A DNA stretch of 64,000 nucleotides from CAVVKW01 sp963761705 (GTDB taxonomy: Bacteria > Verrucomicrobiota > Verrucomicrobiia > Chthoniobacterales > JAATET01). The stretch lies in contig CAVXHK010000003.1 of the NCBI GenBank assembly GCA_963761705.1, forward strand, positions 558,001 through 622,000. The letters run 5' to 3'. This document shows positions 34,885-44,600 of this stretch, piece by piece. Positions within the stretch are counted from its first letter, which is position 1, and each line of letters opens with the position of its first letter. Position numbers and translations under genes: made by a program. Below the pieces are notes generated by a model, which saw only the letters and a program-made list of their open reading frames with translations, searched no databases and was not told the DNA's origin.

Positions 34885-37233
34885 GGATTGTATTTCCACC
34901 CAAAGCCGCGGGAGTAGGTAAATGGCGATGGCCGTGTTGGCGGCGAAACCGAGCGCGCAGACTCGGCCGAGGCTGGCCAGGCCTTCGCTGGCGGCCCAGC
35001 TGATACTGGCGAAGCCGACGGTCGTCGTGATGCCGCACAGGAGAAGGGCGGTACCGACGGTGCGGTGAGTGGTGGCTAGGTTACCGTTCGTTTCGCGGAG
35101 GGCGCGGATGAGGTGGATGCTGAAATCGACGCCGGTGCCGAGGAGGAGAAGAGCGGCGGCGATGTTCATGAAGTTCCACGTGAATCCGAGCAGAGTCATT
35201 CCGCCGAGCAGCGTGAGGGTGTTAAGCGTGAGGATGCCCATGGCGAACAGCACGTCGAACGCGTTGCGGAAGGCGAGGATGAGCATGACGATGAGCACGG
35301 CGGCGAAGATCGCGAGGGGGATGATCATTTCCTCGGCGGCGAAGCGGGCGAGCTCTTGCCCAAGGAGTGGCCAGCTGAGGAGCGCGATGCCGGGGGCGTT
35401 GATCTTGGCGGGGAGGGAGGCGTAGTCGGCGTCGGAGAGAGAGGGGGCGGGTTCGACCGCGCCCATCGCGGCGTTGGGGCGGTGGACGGCGCGGCGGAGG
35501 ATCCAGAGGGTCCGGTCGTCGTGGGGCCAGATCGGTGGGGTTGAGAATGTCTCCCACCGGTCCAACAAAGCGTCGGTGAGGGCGAAGGCTTGCTCGGTGA
35601 AGCCCGCTGTTTCGAGCGCGGAAGCGAGTTGGTCGCGAGCAGCGATGGCGGGCGCGATGGCCGCGAGGTTCCTTTGCTGGGCGGCGGAGTCTGGCCAGAA
35701 AGCGGTGGGTAGAAGGGAACTCTTCACGAGGCCCTCCGCTTTGAGCCGTTCAATCGACGCGGTGGCGTCGAGGAGGCGGGCGTGGATCTGAGTCGGATCG
35801 TCGCCGGTGACGAGGAGGTTGAGCGTGCGGGGTGAGTCGGCGAGTTTTTCGTAGATCCGGTTAACCGTCTCGTAGGCGAGGCTGTTGCGGGGTTTCAACG
35901 CGGCGGCGGTGGATTCAAGGCCCGGGAAGCCATCGACCACGAGGGTTGCGAGCGCGGAGAAGACAGCGAGACCGGTGAGGGCCGCTCCGGTCGCCAAGCC
36001 GCGGACCCGAGACTGGGTGGCGGGCGCTGGCCTCGCGAAGCGGACGACGGCCTTGGTGAAAAGCGTCAGCATGAGGGTTGCTCCCGCAATGACGCCGAGG
36101 GCGACGAGGAGCCCGAGCTGGGCGAGGCCGGGGACGCCGGAGAAGAGGAGGCTGGCGAAGGCGGCGGCGGTGGTGGCGGCGGCCCACGCGATGCCGGGGG
36201 TGCATTCGCGGCGGAGGGTGGCGGCGTCGGTACGGCGGTTGAGGTGGGTCTGGTAGATGATGAGGCCGTAGTCGACGTTGATGCCCACGAGGATGGAGGC
36301 GAAACCGGCGCTGATGATGGTGATGCCGCTCTCGATGAATCCGGCGACCGAAAGGGCGATGACGAAACTCAGACCGAGGAGGCCGATGAGAACGGCAAGG
36401 GTGATGAAGCGGCGGTAAACGGCGAAGAAAATGATCCCGACAATGGCGGCGGTCACGAGGCCACTTTGGCGCATTTCGGTTTCCATCCCGGAGGAAAGCT
36501 CCGAGACGAAGGCGGGGTCTCCGGCGATGCCGATCTGGATCGCCGCGGGGTCGGGTTGGGATTTTTTCCAATCCGCGATGCTGGCTTTAACGGCGGTGAT
36601 CCAGTCGGTCGCGAGGCGGTAGTTGGCGAGGTCGGTGGCGGCGGTGACGTAGAGGGCGCGAAAGGTGCCGTCGGCGGAGACGAATTCGGATTTGCTGGGG
36701 GAGTCGCCGGTGGGGGCGATGGTCTGGAGGTTGGGAAGGAGGCGGTAGGGATCGTAGCCGAGGAGGGCCAGGTCCTGTCCCGAAAGCGTGTTCGTGAGCT
36801 CGGCGAGGGCAGATTGGGCGTTGGCGGGGGCGGCGGCGGGGTCGAGTGCGCCGACGATCTTGGCGAAGTCAGCGGGCGGGAGGTTGATCGCGGTGTAGGC
36901 GGCGAAGTCGGCGAGCTTCTCGGGCTCGGCTTCCCAGAGGGGCCGGTCGACAACGAGCTTGGTGAGGTCGGACTCGCTGCGGAGGTGGTCGGCGAGGCTG
37001 GAGGCCGCGAAGGTGGTGAGGTTGGGGTCGGCGGTTTCGACCGTGACGATGAGTTCGTTCGGAAGGCCAAAGTTCTCGAGGACGGTCGCGAGACCCTCGG
37101 CTTGGTCGATGTTCGGCGGGAGGAGGTCGAGGATCTCGACGTTGAAGCTGATGCGGGAGAGGCCGAGGAAGATCAACGCGCAGGCGAGGACGATGAATAC
37201 GGGTTTGGACCACGGATGGGCACGAATGGACAC
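34867..37233 (-). CDS. MMPL/RND family exporter
   Basis: A 788-residue inner-membrane transporter with two repeats of one N-terminal helix, a periplasmic loop and a block of helices. The central block includes GFASILVGINVDYGLIIY, and the C-terminal one ALLLLGTGVDFSIHLI, both the G-x-x-x-D-Y/F TM4-type motif of MMPL proteins, with Asp residues for proton relay. It is last in an operon after a LolA-like gene, a pairing seen in aryl-polyene and xanthomonadin loci, where such exporters move lipid-like pigments toward the outer membrane. The cargo here is unknown. Its stop lies inside repeat copy A. Confidence 0.85.
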   Translation of the reverse strand: MSIRAHPWSKPVFIVLACALIFLGLSRISFNVEILDLLPPNIDQAEGLATVLENFGLPNELIVTVETADPNLTTFAASSLADHLRSESDLTKLVVDRPLWEAEPEKLADFAAYTAINLPPADFAKIVGALDPAAAPANAQSALAELTNTLSGQDLALLGYDPYRLLPNLQTIAPTGDSPSKSEFVSADGTFRALYVTAATDLANYRLATDWITAVKASIADWKKSQPDPAAIQIGIAGDPAFVSELSSGMETEMRQSGLVTAAIVGIIFFAVYRRFITLAVLIGLLGLSFVIALSVAGFIESGITIISAGFASILVGINVDYGLIIYQTHLNRRTDAATLRRECTPGIAWAAATTAAAFASLLFSGVPGLAQLGLLVALGVIAGATLMLTLFTKAVVRFARPAPATQSRVRGLATGAALTGLAVFSALATLVVDGFPGLESTAAALKPRNSLAYETVNRIYEKLADSPRTLNLLVTGDDPTQIHARLLDATASIERLKAEGLVKSSLLPTAFWPDSAAQQRNLAAIAPAIAARDQLASALETAGFTEQAFALTDALLDRWETFSTPPIWPHDDRTLWILRRAVHRPNAAMGAVEPAPSLSDADYASLPAKINAPGIALLSWPLLGQELARFAAEEMIIPLAIFAAVLIVMLILAFRNAFDVLFAMGILTLNTLTLLGGMTLLGFTWNFMNIAAALLLLGTGVDFSIHLIRALRETNGNLATTHRTVGTALLLCGITTTVGFASISWAASEGLASLGRVCALGFAANTAIAIYLLPRLWVEIQSRLNQR

Positions 37234-37263
37234 GGCTGGATGAAATGCTCGGACGGATCCGGG

Positions 37264-37902
37264 TTAATCTGTGTTCATCCGGGGTTCGAAGATGTCGGCG
37301 GGGAGGGGGTGGTTGACGTCGACCTTGGTGAACTTGGTTTCGAGGCCGCCACCGTTGGTGAGCTCGACGTTGAACTTGGTGAGGATGCCGGTGGCGGTTT
37401 CGTATTCGAGGTTGATCGCCGCGACGAATTTGGTGGCCTGCGCGTCGCGGGGAACGAGGTCGAGCTCGGTGCGGTCGCCGGATTCGTCCATGCGCGTTAC
37501 GTCGAAGAGTTGGCGGAACTTCGCGAGCGAATCGGTCACGGGGAACCGCATGAGCATGAGCTGCTGGGTCTCCGGGTTGGCGGCGGACTCGTTGATCTCG
37601 CGAACGGTGTTCTTTGTTTTGTCGAGGAGCGTGAGGGTGTCACCGCGGCGGATGGCGATGGTCTCGGGCGGCTCACCGAGTTGGAAGCGGAAGCTGCCGT
37701 CGTTCTCGAACCAGATCTTGCCGGTGGTGCGGGAGGGGATGCGGAGGGTGGGGAGGCGGCGGGTCTGGGCAAATTCACCCTGGAGGGTACGAACGGTTTG
37801 CTGCCGGGCGATCCAACTCTCAATCGCTAACCAGTCGGGTTCGGCGGATTGGATTGGCCGCGAGAAGGCGCAGAAGGCGCAGAGAAGGAGGAGAATTTTC
37901 AT
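37264..37902 (-). CDS. LolA-like outer-membrane lipoprotein carrier protein
   Basis: Exported protein of 212 residues with a signal peptide (MKILLLLCAFCAFSRPIQS). The LolA-type half-barrel is visible in LQGEFAQTRRLPTLRIPSRT, GKIWFENDGSFRFQ and the later ATKFVAAINLEYE. Such stand-alone carriers occur beside MMPL exporters in pigment or lipid export loci and need not act in general lipoprotein transport. The start overlaps the stop of the upstream flavoenzyme by 4 bp (ATGA), and the MMPL gene starts 30 bp after its end. Confidence 0.82.
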   Translation of the reverse strand: MKILLLLCAFCAFSRPIQSAEPDWLAIESWIARQQTVRTLQGEFAQTRRLPTLRIPSRTTGKIWFENDGSFRFQLGEPPETIAIRRGDTLTLLDKTKNTVREINESAANPETQQLMLMRFPVTDSLAKFRQLFDVTRMDESGDRTELDLVPRDAQATKFVAAINLEYETATGILTKFNVELTNGGGLETKFTKVDVNHPLPADIFEPRMNTD

Positions 37903-39140
37903 CGGATCGCGAATTTGCGGGGATCGCTGCGGGCGGTGGCGAGGTGGCCGACAGCTTTGAGGAGTTGGCGGCTGTACGTGCGGGTCGTGAAAGCTCCGGA
38001 AGCCATGCAGCCGAGGTGCTTGGCGATGTGCGCGTCGATGAGTGTGGTGACGCGATTCGGGTGGGCGGCGCGCCACTTGGCTCCGGTCTCGTGCATGGCG
38101 AAGATGTGTCCGCTGTAGAAATACTCGATGAATTGCATCCAGCAGGTGAGGTGGTGATTCATCCAATTGCCGTAGGCGGAGAGAGCGTGGTCTGGTTTTT
38201 TTTCGGCGAGAAGGTCGGCGAGTTTCTCGGCGGAACCGAGGGCGGTGATCATGCCCGGTGAGAGCATGGGGTCGACGAACCCGAACGCGTCGCCGATGGC
38301 AGCCCAATTCTCGCCGGTGCCGCGCTCGGAGATGAGCTGGTAGTTCGCGTAGGTCTGGACGGGGGTGATTCGACGGGCGTTGCGGGCTTCATGGCTGAGA
38401 GCAGGGTCGTGGCGAAGGACGTGGTCGAGACGGGCTTCGGGGGTGTCGCCCAGATCGGCGGCCCGGCGGTTGTCGAGGACGATACCGAAGGAGGTGCAAT
38501 CGCGAAGCGGGATCCGCCAGGCCCAACCGTGGTCGAGGTGAATCGCGGCGATCTGGCCGCGGGGCGACTCGGCGGTAAAACCTTCGTAGTGGGCGAAATG
38601 CGAGACGTCTTTGCGCGGACCGAATTGGGCGGGGATCCGGAGAAGACGGGCGAACGCGCGGCGGCGTCCCGTCGCGTCGATCAGGAGATCGGGCTGGCGG
38701 TCGTGCCAATCGGGGACCTCGGATAGGCTTTCGGGAGTGAGCTCGACGCGGCCATCGGTGGCCTGAACGTCGGCTCGACGACGGATCACCGTGGCTCCGG
38801 CATCGCGGGCGGTTGAGGCAAGCAGGTCGTCGAACTTGGGGCGGGGGATGTTGTAGGAGTAAGTCGGGAGGTAACCGCGAACGGTCTCGAACGTGAAGTC
38901 GATGGCGTCTTCGGGAAACGGGACGAACGATGCGCCGGGCTTGCGGAGGCTGAAGGCGGCGACTTTCTCCTCGATGCCGAGGCGTTGGAGAATCGGGACG
39001 ACGGCGGGGATGTTTGACTCTCCGACGATCAGGTCGGGCCGTTGGCCTTCGTCGAAGATTGCGACATCGCAGCCACGCCGGGTGGCGAAGGTCGCGAAGG
39101 CGGATCCGGCGGGCCCGCCGCCGATGACTGCGATTCTCAT
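37899..39140 (-). CDS. Flavin-dependent halogenase-like oxidoreductase
   Basis: FAD enzyme of 413 residues. The dinucleotide motif GGGPAG is at 7-12, GESNIP at 40-45, the second FAD motif GDAFGFVDPMLSPG near residue 295. Two halogenase hallmarks appear: WAWRIP at 206-211 (pattern WxWxIP) and Lys67 in RKPGASF, aligned with the halide-activating lysine of tryptophan halogenases. Related proteins include halogenases and plain monooxygenases, so activity is open. It lies between the AMP ligase (ATGA overlap) and lolA (ATGA overlap), so it probably modifies the same acyl or aryl product. Confidence 0.82.
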   Translation of the reverse strand: MRIAVIGGGPAGSAFATFATRRGCDVAIFDEGQRPDLIVGESNIPAVVPILQRLGIEEKVAAFSLRKPGASFVPFPEDAIDFTFETVRGYLPTYSYNIPRPKFDDLLASTARDAGATVIRRRADVQATDGRVELTPESLSEVPDWHDRQPDLLIDATGRRRAFARLLRIPAQFGPRKDVSHFAHYEGFTAESPRGQIAAIHLDHGWAWRIPLRDCTSFGIVLDNRRAADLGDTPEARLDHVLRHDPALSHEARNARRITPVQTYANYQLISERGTGENWAAIGDAFGFVDPMLSPGMITALGSAEKLADLLAEKKPDHALSAYGNWMNHHLTCWMQFIEYFYSGHIFAMHETGAKWRAAHPNRVTTLIDAHIAKHLGCMASGAFTTRTYSRQLLKAVGHLATARSDPRKFAIR

Positions 39141-40480
39141 GAGACCGGGGTGCGTCTGATTTTGCCGCTGGGGGTTTTTGGGATTTCGGTGACGGTGCGG
39201 AATTCGAGCGGGACCTTATACCGAGCGAGGTGTTCGCGACAATACCGGGAGAGGATCGCGGCGGATGGCGGATTCCCCGGGTCGGAGGGGAAGATCTCAG
39301 CGGCGGGGACGGAGCCGAACTGCGCGCTCGGTCGCGGGTAAACGCGGGCTTCGCGGACGGCTTCGTGAAGCGTGAGGACGGCTTCGATTTCTTCGGGAAA
39401 GCACTTGAGGCCGCCGACGTTGATCACGCAGGCGGTGCGGCCTTCGAGATAAAGAAATCCCTCGGCGTCCTGCCGAGCGAGGTCGCCGGTCGCGAACCAA
39501 CCGTCGGCGTCAAGGACCTCGGTGCGGCTGCGCGGAGGTGAAAGGTAGGCGTCAAAGAAACCGGGGCCGCGGACGTGGAGGGGGCCGATGCCCTGCGGGT
39601 CGGGGTCGCGGACTTCGACTTCGAAACCGGGTTGCGGACGCCCAACGGATTCTGGACGCCCGGCGGGGTCGTCGAGGTTGAGGCACGGGAGACCGCATTC
39701 GATGATGCCGAGGCCCTGGCTGGGCGCGAGGCCGTAGCGGGTGGCGAAGGCGCGCGAGGTCTCGGCGGGAAGACGGGCGGAGGTGGAGACCGAGAGGCGA
39801 AGGGTCGGCCAAGGATCGCTGGATTTTTCCGCGGCGAGAAGTTGGTGGTGGAACGGGGAGCCGTAGAAGACGGTGGCGTCGTGTTGGCGGGCGGTGGCCA
39901 GAATATCTGCGGCGAAGTGGCGATCGGGGAGGACGGTGGCGGCTCCATTCCAGAGGTAGAGCATGATCGAGACGGCGAAATGGTGTGCCATCGGGAGGAT
40001 CCAGACGATGCGGTCGTCGGGGGTGATGCGGAGTCCGGCGTTGGCGGCTTCGATGCGGGCGAGGAGGGTTTCGTGGGAGATGAGGACCCCTTTACTCGTG
40101 CCGGTGGTGCCAGAGCTGAAGCGGATGAAGGCCGGGTAAATTTGCTCACGCGAAGCCCTGAAGTCGCGAAGGGAAAGGGCAGCGGAATTGTCGAGAACGA
40201 GATCGGCCCCGGTGGTCGCGAGGAGCCGCTCGCGCTCGGGTGGAGCGAGTTCCGGGGGGATGGGGATGAAGGTGGCTCCGGAGCGGAGGATGGCGAGGGC
40301 TTGGACGATGTAATCGACGCCGTCGGGGTGGAGGAGGGCGATGCGGGGGACGGGCGGGAGGGTGGCGGCGGCTTCGGCGGAGAGGCTGTCAAGTTCGCCG
40401 TAGGTGACGGAGCGGGTGGGCGTCAGGATCGCTGGGGATGAAGGGATGGCGCGACGGAAGATTTCTGTGGTTAGGTTCAT
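39137..40480 (-). CDS. AMP-dependent acyl/aryl ligase
   Basis: Adenylate-forming enzyme of 447 residues. The ATP loop FSSGTTGTSKG lies near residue 124, the core motif WFATGDLARQDAEGFLYLEGR and the C-terminal lysine region TPSGKIRRTPV. It is shorter than typical acyl-CoA synthetases, as are the acyl-ACP ligases of aryl-polyene loci. It could load an aryl or fatty acid onto an acyl carrier protein. The nearest ACP is 10 kb away at 50372. The ATG at 40480 is chosen; the frame is open further but overlaps the autotransporter. First gene of the four-gene operon. Confidence 0.85.
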   Translation of the reverse strand: MNLTTEIFRRAIPSSPAILTPTRSVTYGELDSLSAEAAATLPPVPRIALLHPDGVDYIVQALAILRSGATFIPIPPELAPPERERLLATTGADLVLDNSAALSLRDFRASREQIYPAFIRFSSGTTGTSKGVLISHETLLARIEAANAGLRITPDDRIVWILPMAHHFAVSIMLYLWNGAATVLPDRHFAADILATARQHDATVFYGSPFHHQLLAAEKSSDPWPTLRLSVSTSARLPAETSRAFATRYGLAPSQGLGIIECGLPCLNLDDPAGRPESVGRPQPGFEVEVRDPDPQGIGPLHVRGPGFFDAYLSPPRSRTEVLDADGWFATGDLARQDAEGFLYLEGRTACVINVGGLKCFPEEIEAVLTLHEAVREARVYPRPSAQFGSVPAAEIFPSDPGNPPSAAILSRYCREHLARYKVPLEFRTVTEIPKTPSGKIRRTPVS

Positions 40481-40484
40481 GCGG

Positions 40485-40580
40485 TTTTTGAACAGAAGGA
40501 AACGAAGGTAACCAAGGGGCGAAAATGCAATGAGGCGTCCCCCGTATTTCTTCGTTTCCTTCGTTACCGTTTGTTCAAAA
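40485..40580. repeat. Palindromic intergenic element, copy B
   Basis: The arms TTTTGAACAGAAGGAAACG and the inverse of CGTTACCGTTTGTTCAAAA pair over about 23 bases with a few mismatches. The arms are built of GAAGGWAAC nonamers, two on the left and two on the right. The middle part GGGGCGAAAATGCAATGAG closely matches copy C. The right end provides the TGA stop of the autotransporter; the left end lies 5 bp before the AMP ligase start. Confidence 0.75.
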
Positions 40581-43500
40581 CTGGATTCCGAGGCTCGCCG
40601 ATACGGTGTGGCTGGTGAGGTCTTGGCGACCGAAGTCGGCATTGTAGTAAACGGAAGTGTTCCAGCGGTCGCCGAGTTGCGCGGTGACGCCAGCGCCCGC
40701 GAAGACACCGTCGCGACCGGGGTCGGCGGTGGCGGTGTCGAAGCTGGGGCCGGATCCGGCGTCGAGGGCGGATCCGATGTTGCGGGAATTGTTGAGGAAT
40801 TCGTGCTGCCAGAGGAGGCGGATCTCCGGAATGAGGCGGATGTTCGTTGTGAGGTCGATTGAGTAGGCGACGCGGCCGCCGAGGGTGGAGCGGAGACTGT
40901 GGACGTCCTGCTGATCGACGCGGAGGTCGAGGCTGTCGGCGTTGGTTTCGGTGAAGGGGGCGATGCCGAGGTAGGTGTATTGGGCTCCGGCGATGGGGCC
41001 GAAGGTGAAATTGCCGATGGTCCAGTCTTTACCGAGGTTGAGGGCGGCGCTTGCTTGGCCGGTCTCCTGGTCGCTGCGGGCCAGGCGGTCGACGGTGGAA
41101 AACTCGATTGCGCGGCGGACGCGGGCGCTGCTGAAGCCGCCGGAGATGACGCCGTCGGCGTAGTAGCCTTCGTGGGTGCAGCTGGCATAGGTGCCGAAGA
41201 GGGCGGAATTGATGACGGTGGAGCCGCCGCCGTCGTAGTCGGCGGTGGTGCCTTGGTAGCCGGCGAAAACGCCGGTGGTGAGGCCGTCGCGTTCGCTTCC
41301 ATTCCAATCGTAGTCGGCTCCGATGAGGAAGCCGCCCGAGTCGAAACGGTGGTTGGGGACCTGGTTAACGCTGGTGACGCGGGCGAAGATGCCGCTGCCC
41401 ATGGCCCAAGCGGTCCAGTCTGTGGGGGTGTTGGCGGCGGGGTCTTTGGGGTCGGCAAAGGCCTTGCCGTCCTTGTCGAAGGTGAGCGGTTCTTCGTCGA
41501 GGCCCATGAGCTGGAAGCCGCGGGCGCCGAGCCGGGCGGAGCTGAGGCGTTGGTTGACGAGTTGGGTGCGGGTGAAGGTTTCCTGAATCTGAATGTTGGC
41601 GATGCTCTGGTGGAAGGCGGGCGAGATCTGGTCGAAGGCGGCGGGGTAGCCTTCGGCGGTCAGAAAGTCGAGAGCGAGGGAGACGCGGTTGCGGTCGGGG
41701 TCGGACGAATCGATGAAGCTGTCCAGGGCGCGGGCGACGTTGCGCTGGTTCTGAGTTCCGGCCACGAGCGTGTAGCTGGCCGGCGCGATGAGGAGAGTGC
41801 CGGTGCCGGAGTCGTTCAAGAAGCGACCGCGGTAACGGGAGGGATCGGCGAAGGTGATGCGGTCGAAGTCGCCGGTGATGCGGTCGGCGAAGAGGAGGGG
41901 GATTCTTTGGCCGAAGGCAAACGACTTGCCGAGATTGATGGTGCGGAGGGTCCCGGCGAGCGCCGCGGTGCCGGTGACGAGGAGACGGTCGAAGGCGGCG
42001 GGGCTGGCAACTTCGAGATCGAAAGTGCCGGTGGCGGTCTGGGCGAAGTCGCCGTTGATGGAGAGGGTGCCGGGACTGTTGCCGGGGGAAAGAGTGCCGC
42101 GGTTGGTGACATCGCCGATGAGGAGGCCGGTGCCACCGAGGAGGGCGGTGCGGGCGACGTCGACGCCGCCGGGCGATCGAAGGGTGCCGTTGACGAGGAG
42201 ACCGCCAGACTCGACGAGGGTGGCGCCGGCGACGTCGAAGGTATTGCTCGTGATCAAAGAGCCGGGGCCGGTCTTGCGGAGATCGCCGGGAGTGCGCAGG
42301 AGGTCGCCGGTGATGAGGCTGGTGCCGCCGAGCGCGTTGAGTTCGCCGGAGGTGACGGTGAGGGTGTTGAAGATTTGGAGCGAGCTGCCGGGCTGGAAGC
42401 GGAGGGAGTTAATGGTGTTGTCCTCGGTCGGGGTGCCGGTGGTGACGCGGCCGTCCACCGTGAAGTCGGCGGTGGTCGCGACGTTGACGGGATTGCTGTT
42501 TTGGAGGAGGGGGCCGGAGGTGACGGGCGGCGGCGTGAAGGTGACGAACAGGCGCTTGCCCGCGATGCGGAAGATGGGGACGAGTTGTTGAAGGCGGTTG
42601 CCGAGGAAGTCGGTGATGGCGTCGAAGCGCGCGAGATTGCGGGCGGTGAGGATGAGATACTCGGCGGCGGGGTCGAAGCGGGCGGTGTTGTTGAAGCGGA
42701 AGCGAATGGGATCGGACAGGCTCAGTCGACCCCGGGCGTTGACGAGGTCGGTTTTGTTGCCGAGATCGGTGGCGATCCGGCCTCCACGGTAGTCGAGCGA
42801 GTTGATGTTCAGCGTTCCCACCGGGTCGAGAGTGCCGTCGTTCAACGTCACCGCCGCGCGGCGACCGAGGGCGGAGGAATTGGTCGTCCGAACGGTCCCG
42901 GCGTCGATGGTGGTGCCGCCGGTGTAGCTGCTTTGGCGGGAGAGCGTCAGCGTGCCGGCCCCGGTTTTGGTGAGTCCGCCGGCGCCGGAAATGGGAGCGT
43001 TCAGGCGAAGGGTGGCGTCGGCTTGCAGGGTGCCGCCGCGTTTTTCGAGGACGAAGAACCGGCTCGTTGCGAGGGCGGCGGTGTTTTGCAGGGTTCCGCC
43101 GTCGAAGGTCACGAACGTGCTCCGAGCGCCGAGGTTTTCGTCGCGGCTGATCGAGAGGGTGCCTTTGGAAAGATGGGTGCCGCCGGAATAGGTGTTGGTG
43201 CCGGTGAGGATGGTGCGGCCAGGGCCGCTGTGATTGACGGTGACGGTGCCCGAGATCGTGATGGGCGCGCCGCCCGGCGTGCCGTCGGTGGTGAACGCGT
43301 AGTTGGACTGCGAGTGGTCGAAGTTCAGCGTGGCCATTCCGTCTCCACCGTTGATTTCCCCGACCGAGAGAATGCCCGCGGTGCCGCCGGTGCCGACGTT
43401 GATCGTGCCGATGGAACCGCTTTCTTCGGCGAGGGCGATGACGGGAGCGCGGACGGTGCCCCCGGTAAGGTCGAGGCGACCGGTGCCGCCGGAGCCGACG

Positions 43501-44600
43501 GAGAGACCGTCCGAGTTGGTCCAAGAGCCGCCGCTGACCTGAACGGTGCCGGTCGAGCCGGGTTCGACGCCGAGGAAGCTGATCTGGTTGGTCACGCTGC
43601 CCGTCCCGCTGACCTCGAGGATGCCTTCGCCCTCGAAACCGAGGATGAGGTTGGACGCGAGGGTCCACGAACCACCGCTGAGCGATACCGTGCCGATGGC
43701 GTCCTGATCGAAGCCGACGATGGCGCCCTGGCTGTCGACCTGCCCGGTGCCGCTGATTTCGAGCGTGCCCATGCCGCGATTGCCGACGGTGAGGGTGTCG
43801 GAGTTCGTCCAGGTCCCGCTGGAGATGCGGGCGGTGCCGACGGAACCTTCGAGGAAGCCGAGGAAGCCGGTGGCGTTCGTGACGGTGCCGCCGTTGGTGA
43901 CCTCGAGGGTGCCGTTGCCGCTGGACCCGATGACGATGGCGCCGTTGCTGGCGAGGGTTCCCCCTGATACTCGCGCGACTCCAGTGGATCCGGTGTCGCC
44001 CGCAATGCCGACCACGACGCCGGTGACCGAGCCGCCGGTCGGAACGTTGAGCGTGGCGTTGTCTCCCGGGTCGAAGCCGACGACGATCTGGCCGGAAGGG
44101 GTGTTGATCGAGCCGGAGACGGCGAGGGTGCCGGTGCTGATGACGGTGTCGCCGGTGTAGGAGTTGGCGGCGGAGAGGGTGAGGGTGCCGGGACCCTGTT
44201 TGGTCAGGGAACCTGAGCCGGTGACCGGGGCGGAGATGGAGGTGTTGCCAGCGGCGGTGGTGAAGTTGGTGTTCCCAGCGATCTCCAAATTGCCTGACCC
44301 CGAGGCCGTGACGGTGTAGCCCGGAGTCTGGAAATCGACGTCGGCGGGGTCAGCGGTGAAGCCGTCGGCGATGGTGGCGGTGCCAGCTGTACCGGCGAAG
44401 ACGGCGTCAAGCCCGCCCGCCCAAGTTGCGTTGGCGGTGCCGGCGGTGTTGGTCCAGTTGGTGGTGGCGACGTTCCAGATGCCGGTGCCGCCGTCGATGG
44501 TGCCATTGGCGGTAGTGTTGGCTCCGTCCCAGAACTGCTGAGCGTCCAATGTTGCGATGGTAAGCGCCGCTAAGAGGAGCAATGAGAATTTGGTTGTCAT
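40575..44600 (-). CDS. Autotransporter with beta-strand repeats
   Basis: A 1341-residue type V secretion protein. The signal peptide is MTTKFSLLLLAALTIATLDA. A passenger of beta-helix repeats follows. From about 130 to 420 they come in units of roughly 50 residues with GTxRVSGGTL, NGTLEVTNGG and VGTARISSGTW-like strands. Two passenger-associated repeats are clear: TKQGPGTLTLSAANSYTGD and TKTGAGTLTLSRQSSYTGG. The last 260 or so residues form the outer-membrane barrel and end in ASLGIQF. The gene overlaps the PEP-CTERM gene by 4 bp upstream. Adhesion or surface display is likely; no enzyme domain is seen. Confidence 0.9.
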   Translation of the reverse strand: MTTKFSLLLLAALTIATLDAQQFWDGANTTANGTIDGGTGIWNVATTNWTNTAGTANATWAGGLDAVFAGTAGTATIADGFTADPADVDFQTPGYTVTASGSGNLEIAGNTNFTTAAGNTSISAPVTGSGSLTKQGPGTLTLSAANSYTGDTVISTGTLAVSGSINTPSGQIVVGFDPGDNATLNVPTGGSVTGVVVGIAGDTGSTGVARVSGGTLASNGAIVIGSSGNGTLEVTNGGTVTNATGFLGFLEGSVGTARISSGTWTNSDTLTVGNRGMGTLEISGTGQVDSQGAIVGFDQDAIGTVSLSGGSWTLASNLILGFEGEGILEVSGTGSVTNQISFLGVEPGSTGTVQVSGGSWTNSDGLSVGSGGTGRLDLTGGTVRAPVIALAEESGSIGTINVGTGGTAGILSVGEINGGDGMATLNFDHSQSNYAFTTDGTPGGAPITISGTVTVNHSGPGRTILTGTNTYSGGTHLSKGTLSISRDENLGARSTFVTFDGGTLQNTAALATSRFFVLEKRGGTLQADATLRLNAPISGAGGLTKTGAGTLTLSRQSSYTGGTTIDAGTVRTTNSSALGRRAAVTLNDGTLDPVGTLNINSLDYRGGRIATDLGNKTDLVNARGRLSLSDPIRFRFNNTARFDPAAEYLILTARNLARFDAITDFLGNRLQQLVPIFRIAGKRLFVTFTPPPVTSGPLLQNSNPVNVATTADFTVDGRVTTGTPTEDNTINSLRFQPGSSLQIFNTLTVTSGELNALGGTSLITGDLLRTPGDLRKTGPGSLITSNTFDVAGATLVESGGLLVNGTLRSPGGVDVARTALLGGTGLLIGDVTNRGTLSPGNSPGTLSINGDFAQTATGTFDLEVASPAAFDRLLVTGTAALAGTLRTINLGKSFAFGQRIPLLFADRITGDFDRITFADPSRYRGRFLNDSGTGTLLIAPASYTLVAGTQNQRNVARALDSFIDSSDPDRNRVSLALDFLTAEGYPAAFDQISPAFHQSIANIQIQETFTRTQLVNQRLSSARLGARGFQLMGLDEEPLTFDKDGKAFADPKDPAANTPTDWTAWAMGSGIFARVTSVNQVPNHRFDSGGFLIGADYDWNGSERDGLTTGVFAGYQGTTADYDGGGSTVINSALFGTYASCTHEGYYADGVISGGFSSARVRRAIEFSTVDRLARSDQETGQASAALNLGKDWTIGNFTFGPIAGAQYTYLGIAPFTETNADSLDLRVDQQDVHSLRSTLGGRVAYSIDLTTNIRLIPEIRLLWQHEFLNNSRNIGSALDAGSGPSFDTATADPGRDGVFAGAGVTAQLGDRWNTSVYYNADFGRQDLTSHTVSASLGIQF

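Noticed and set aside
36244..37830. Plus-strand open frame of 528 codons
   Set aside because: Antisense to the MMPL and lolA-like genes; Gly/Glu/Asp-rich shadow.
40481..41458. N-terminal extension of the AMP ligase frame
   Set aside because: The extra 326 codons are Pro/Ser/Thr-rich and overlap the end of the autotransporter on the same strand in another frame; the ligase similarity begins at the ATG at 40480.
40899..43967. Plus-strand open frame of 1022 codons
   Set aside because: It lies wholly opposite the autotransporter, is dominated by Gly, Ala, Glu, Asp and Val, and shows no domain. It is explained by base skew.
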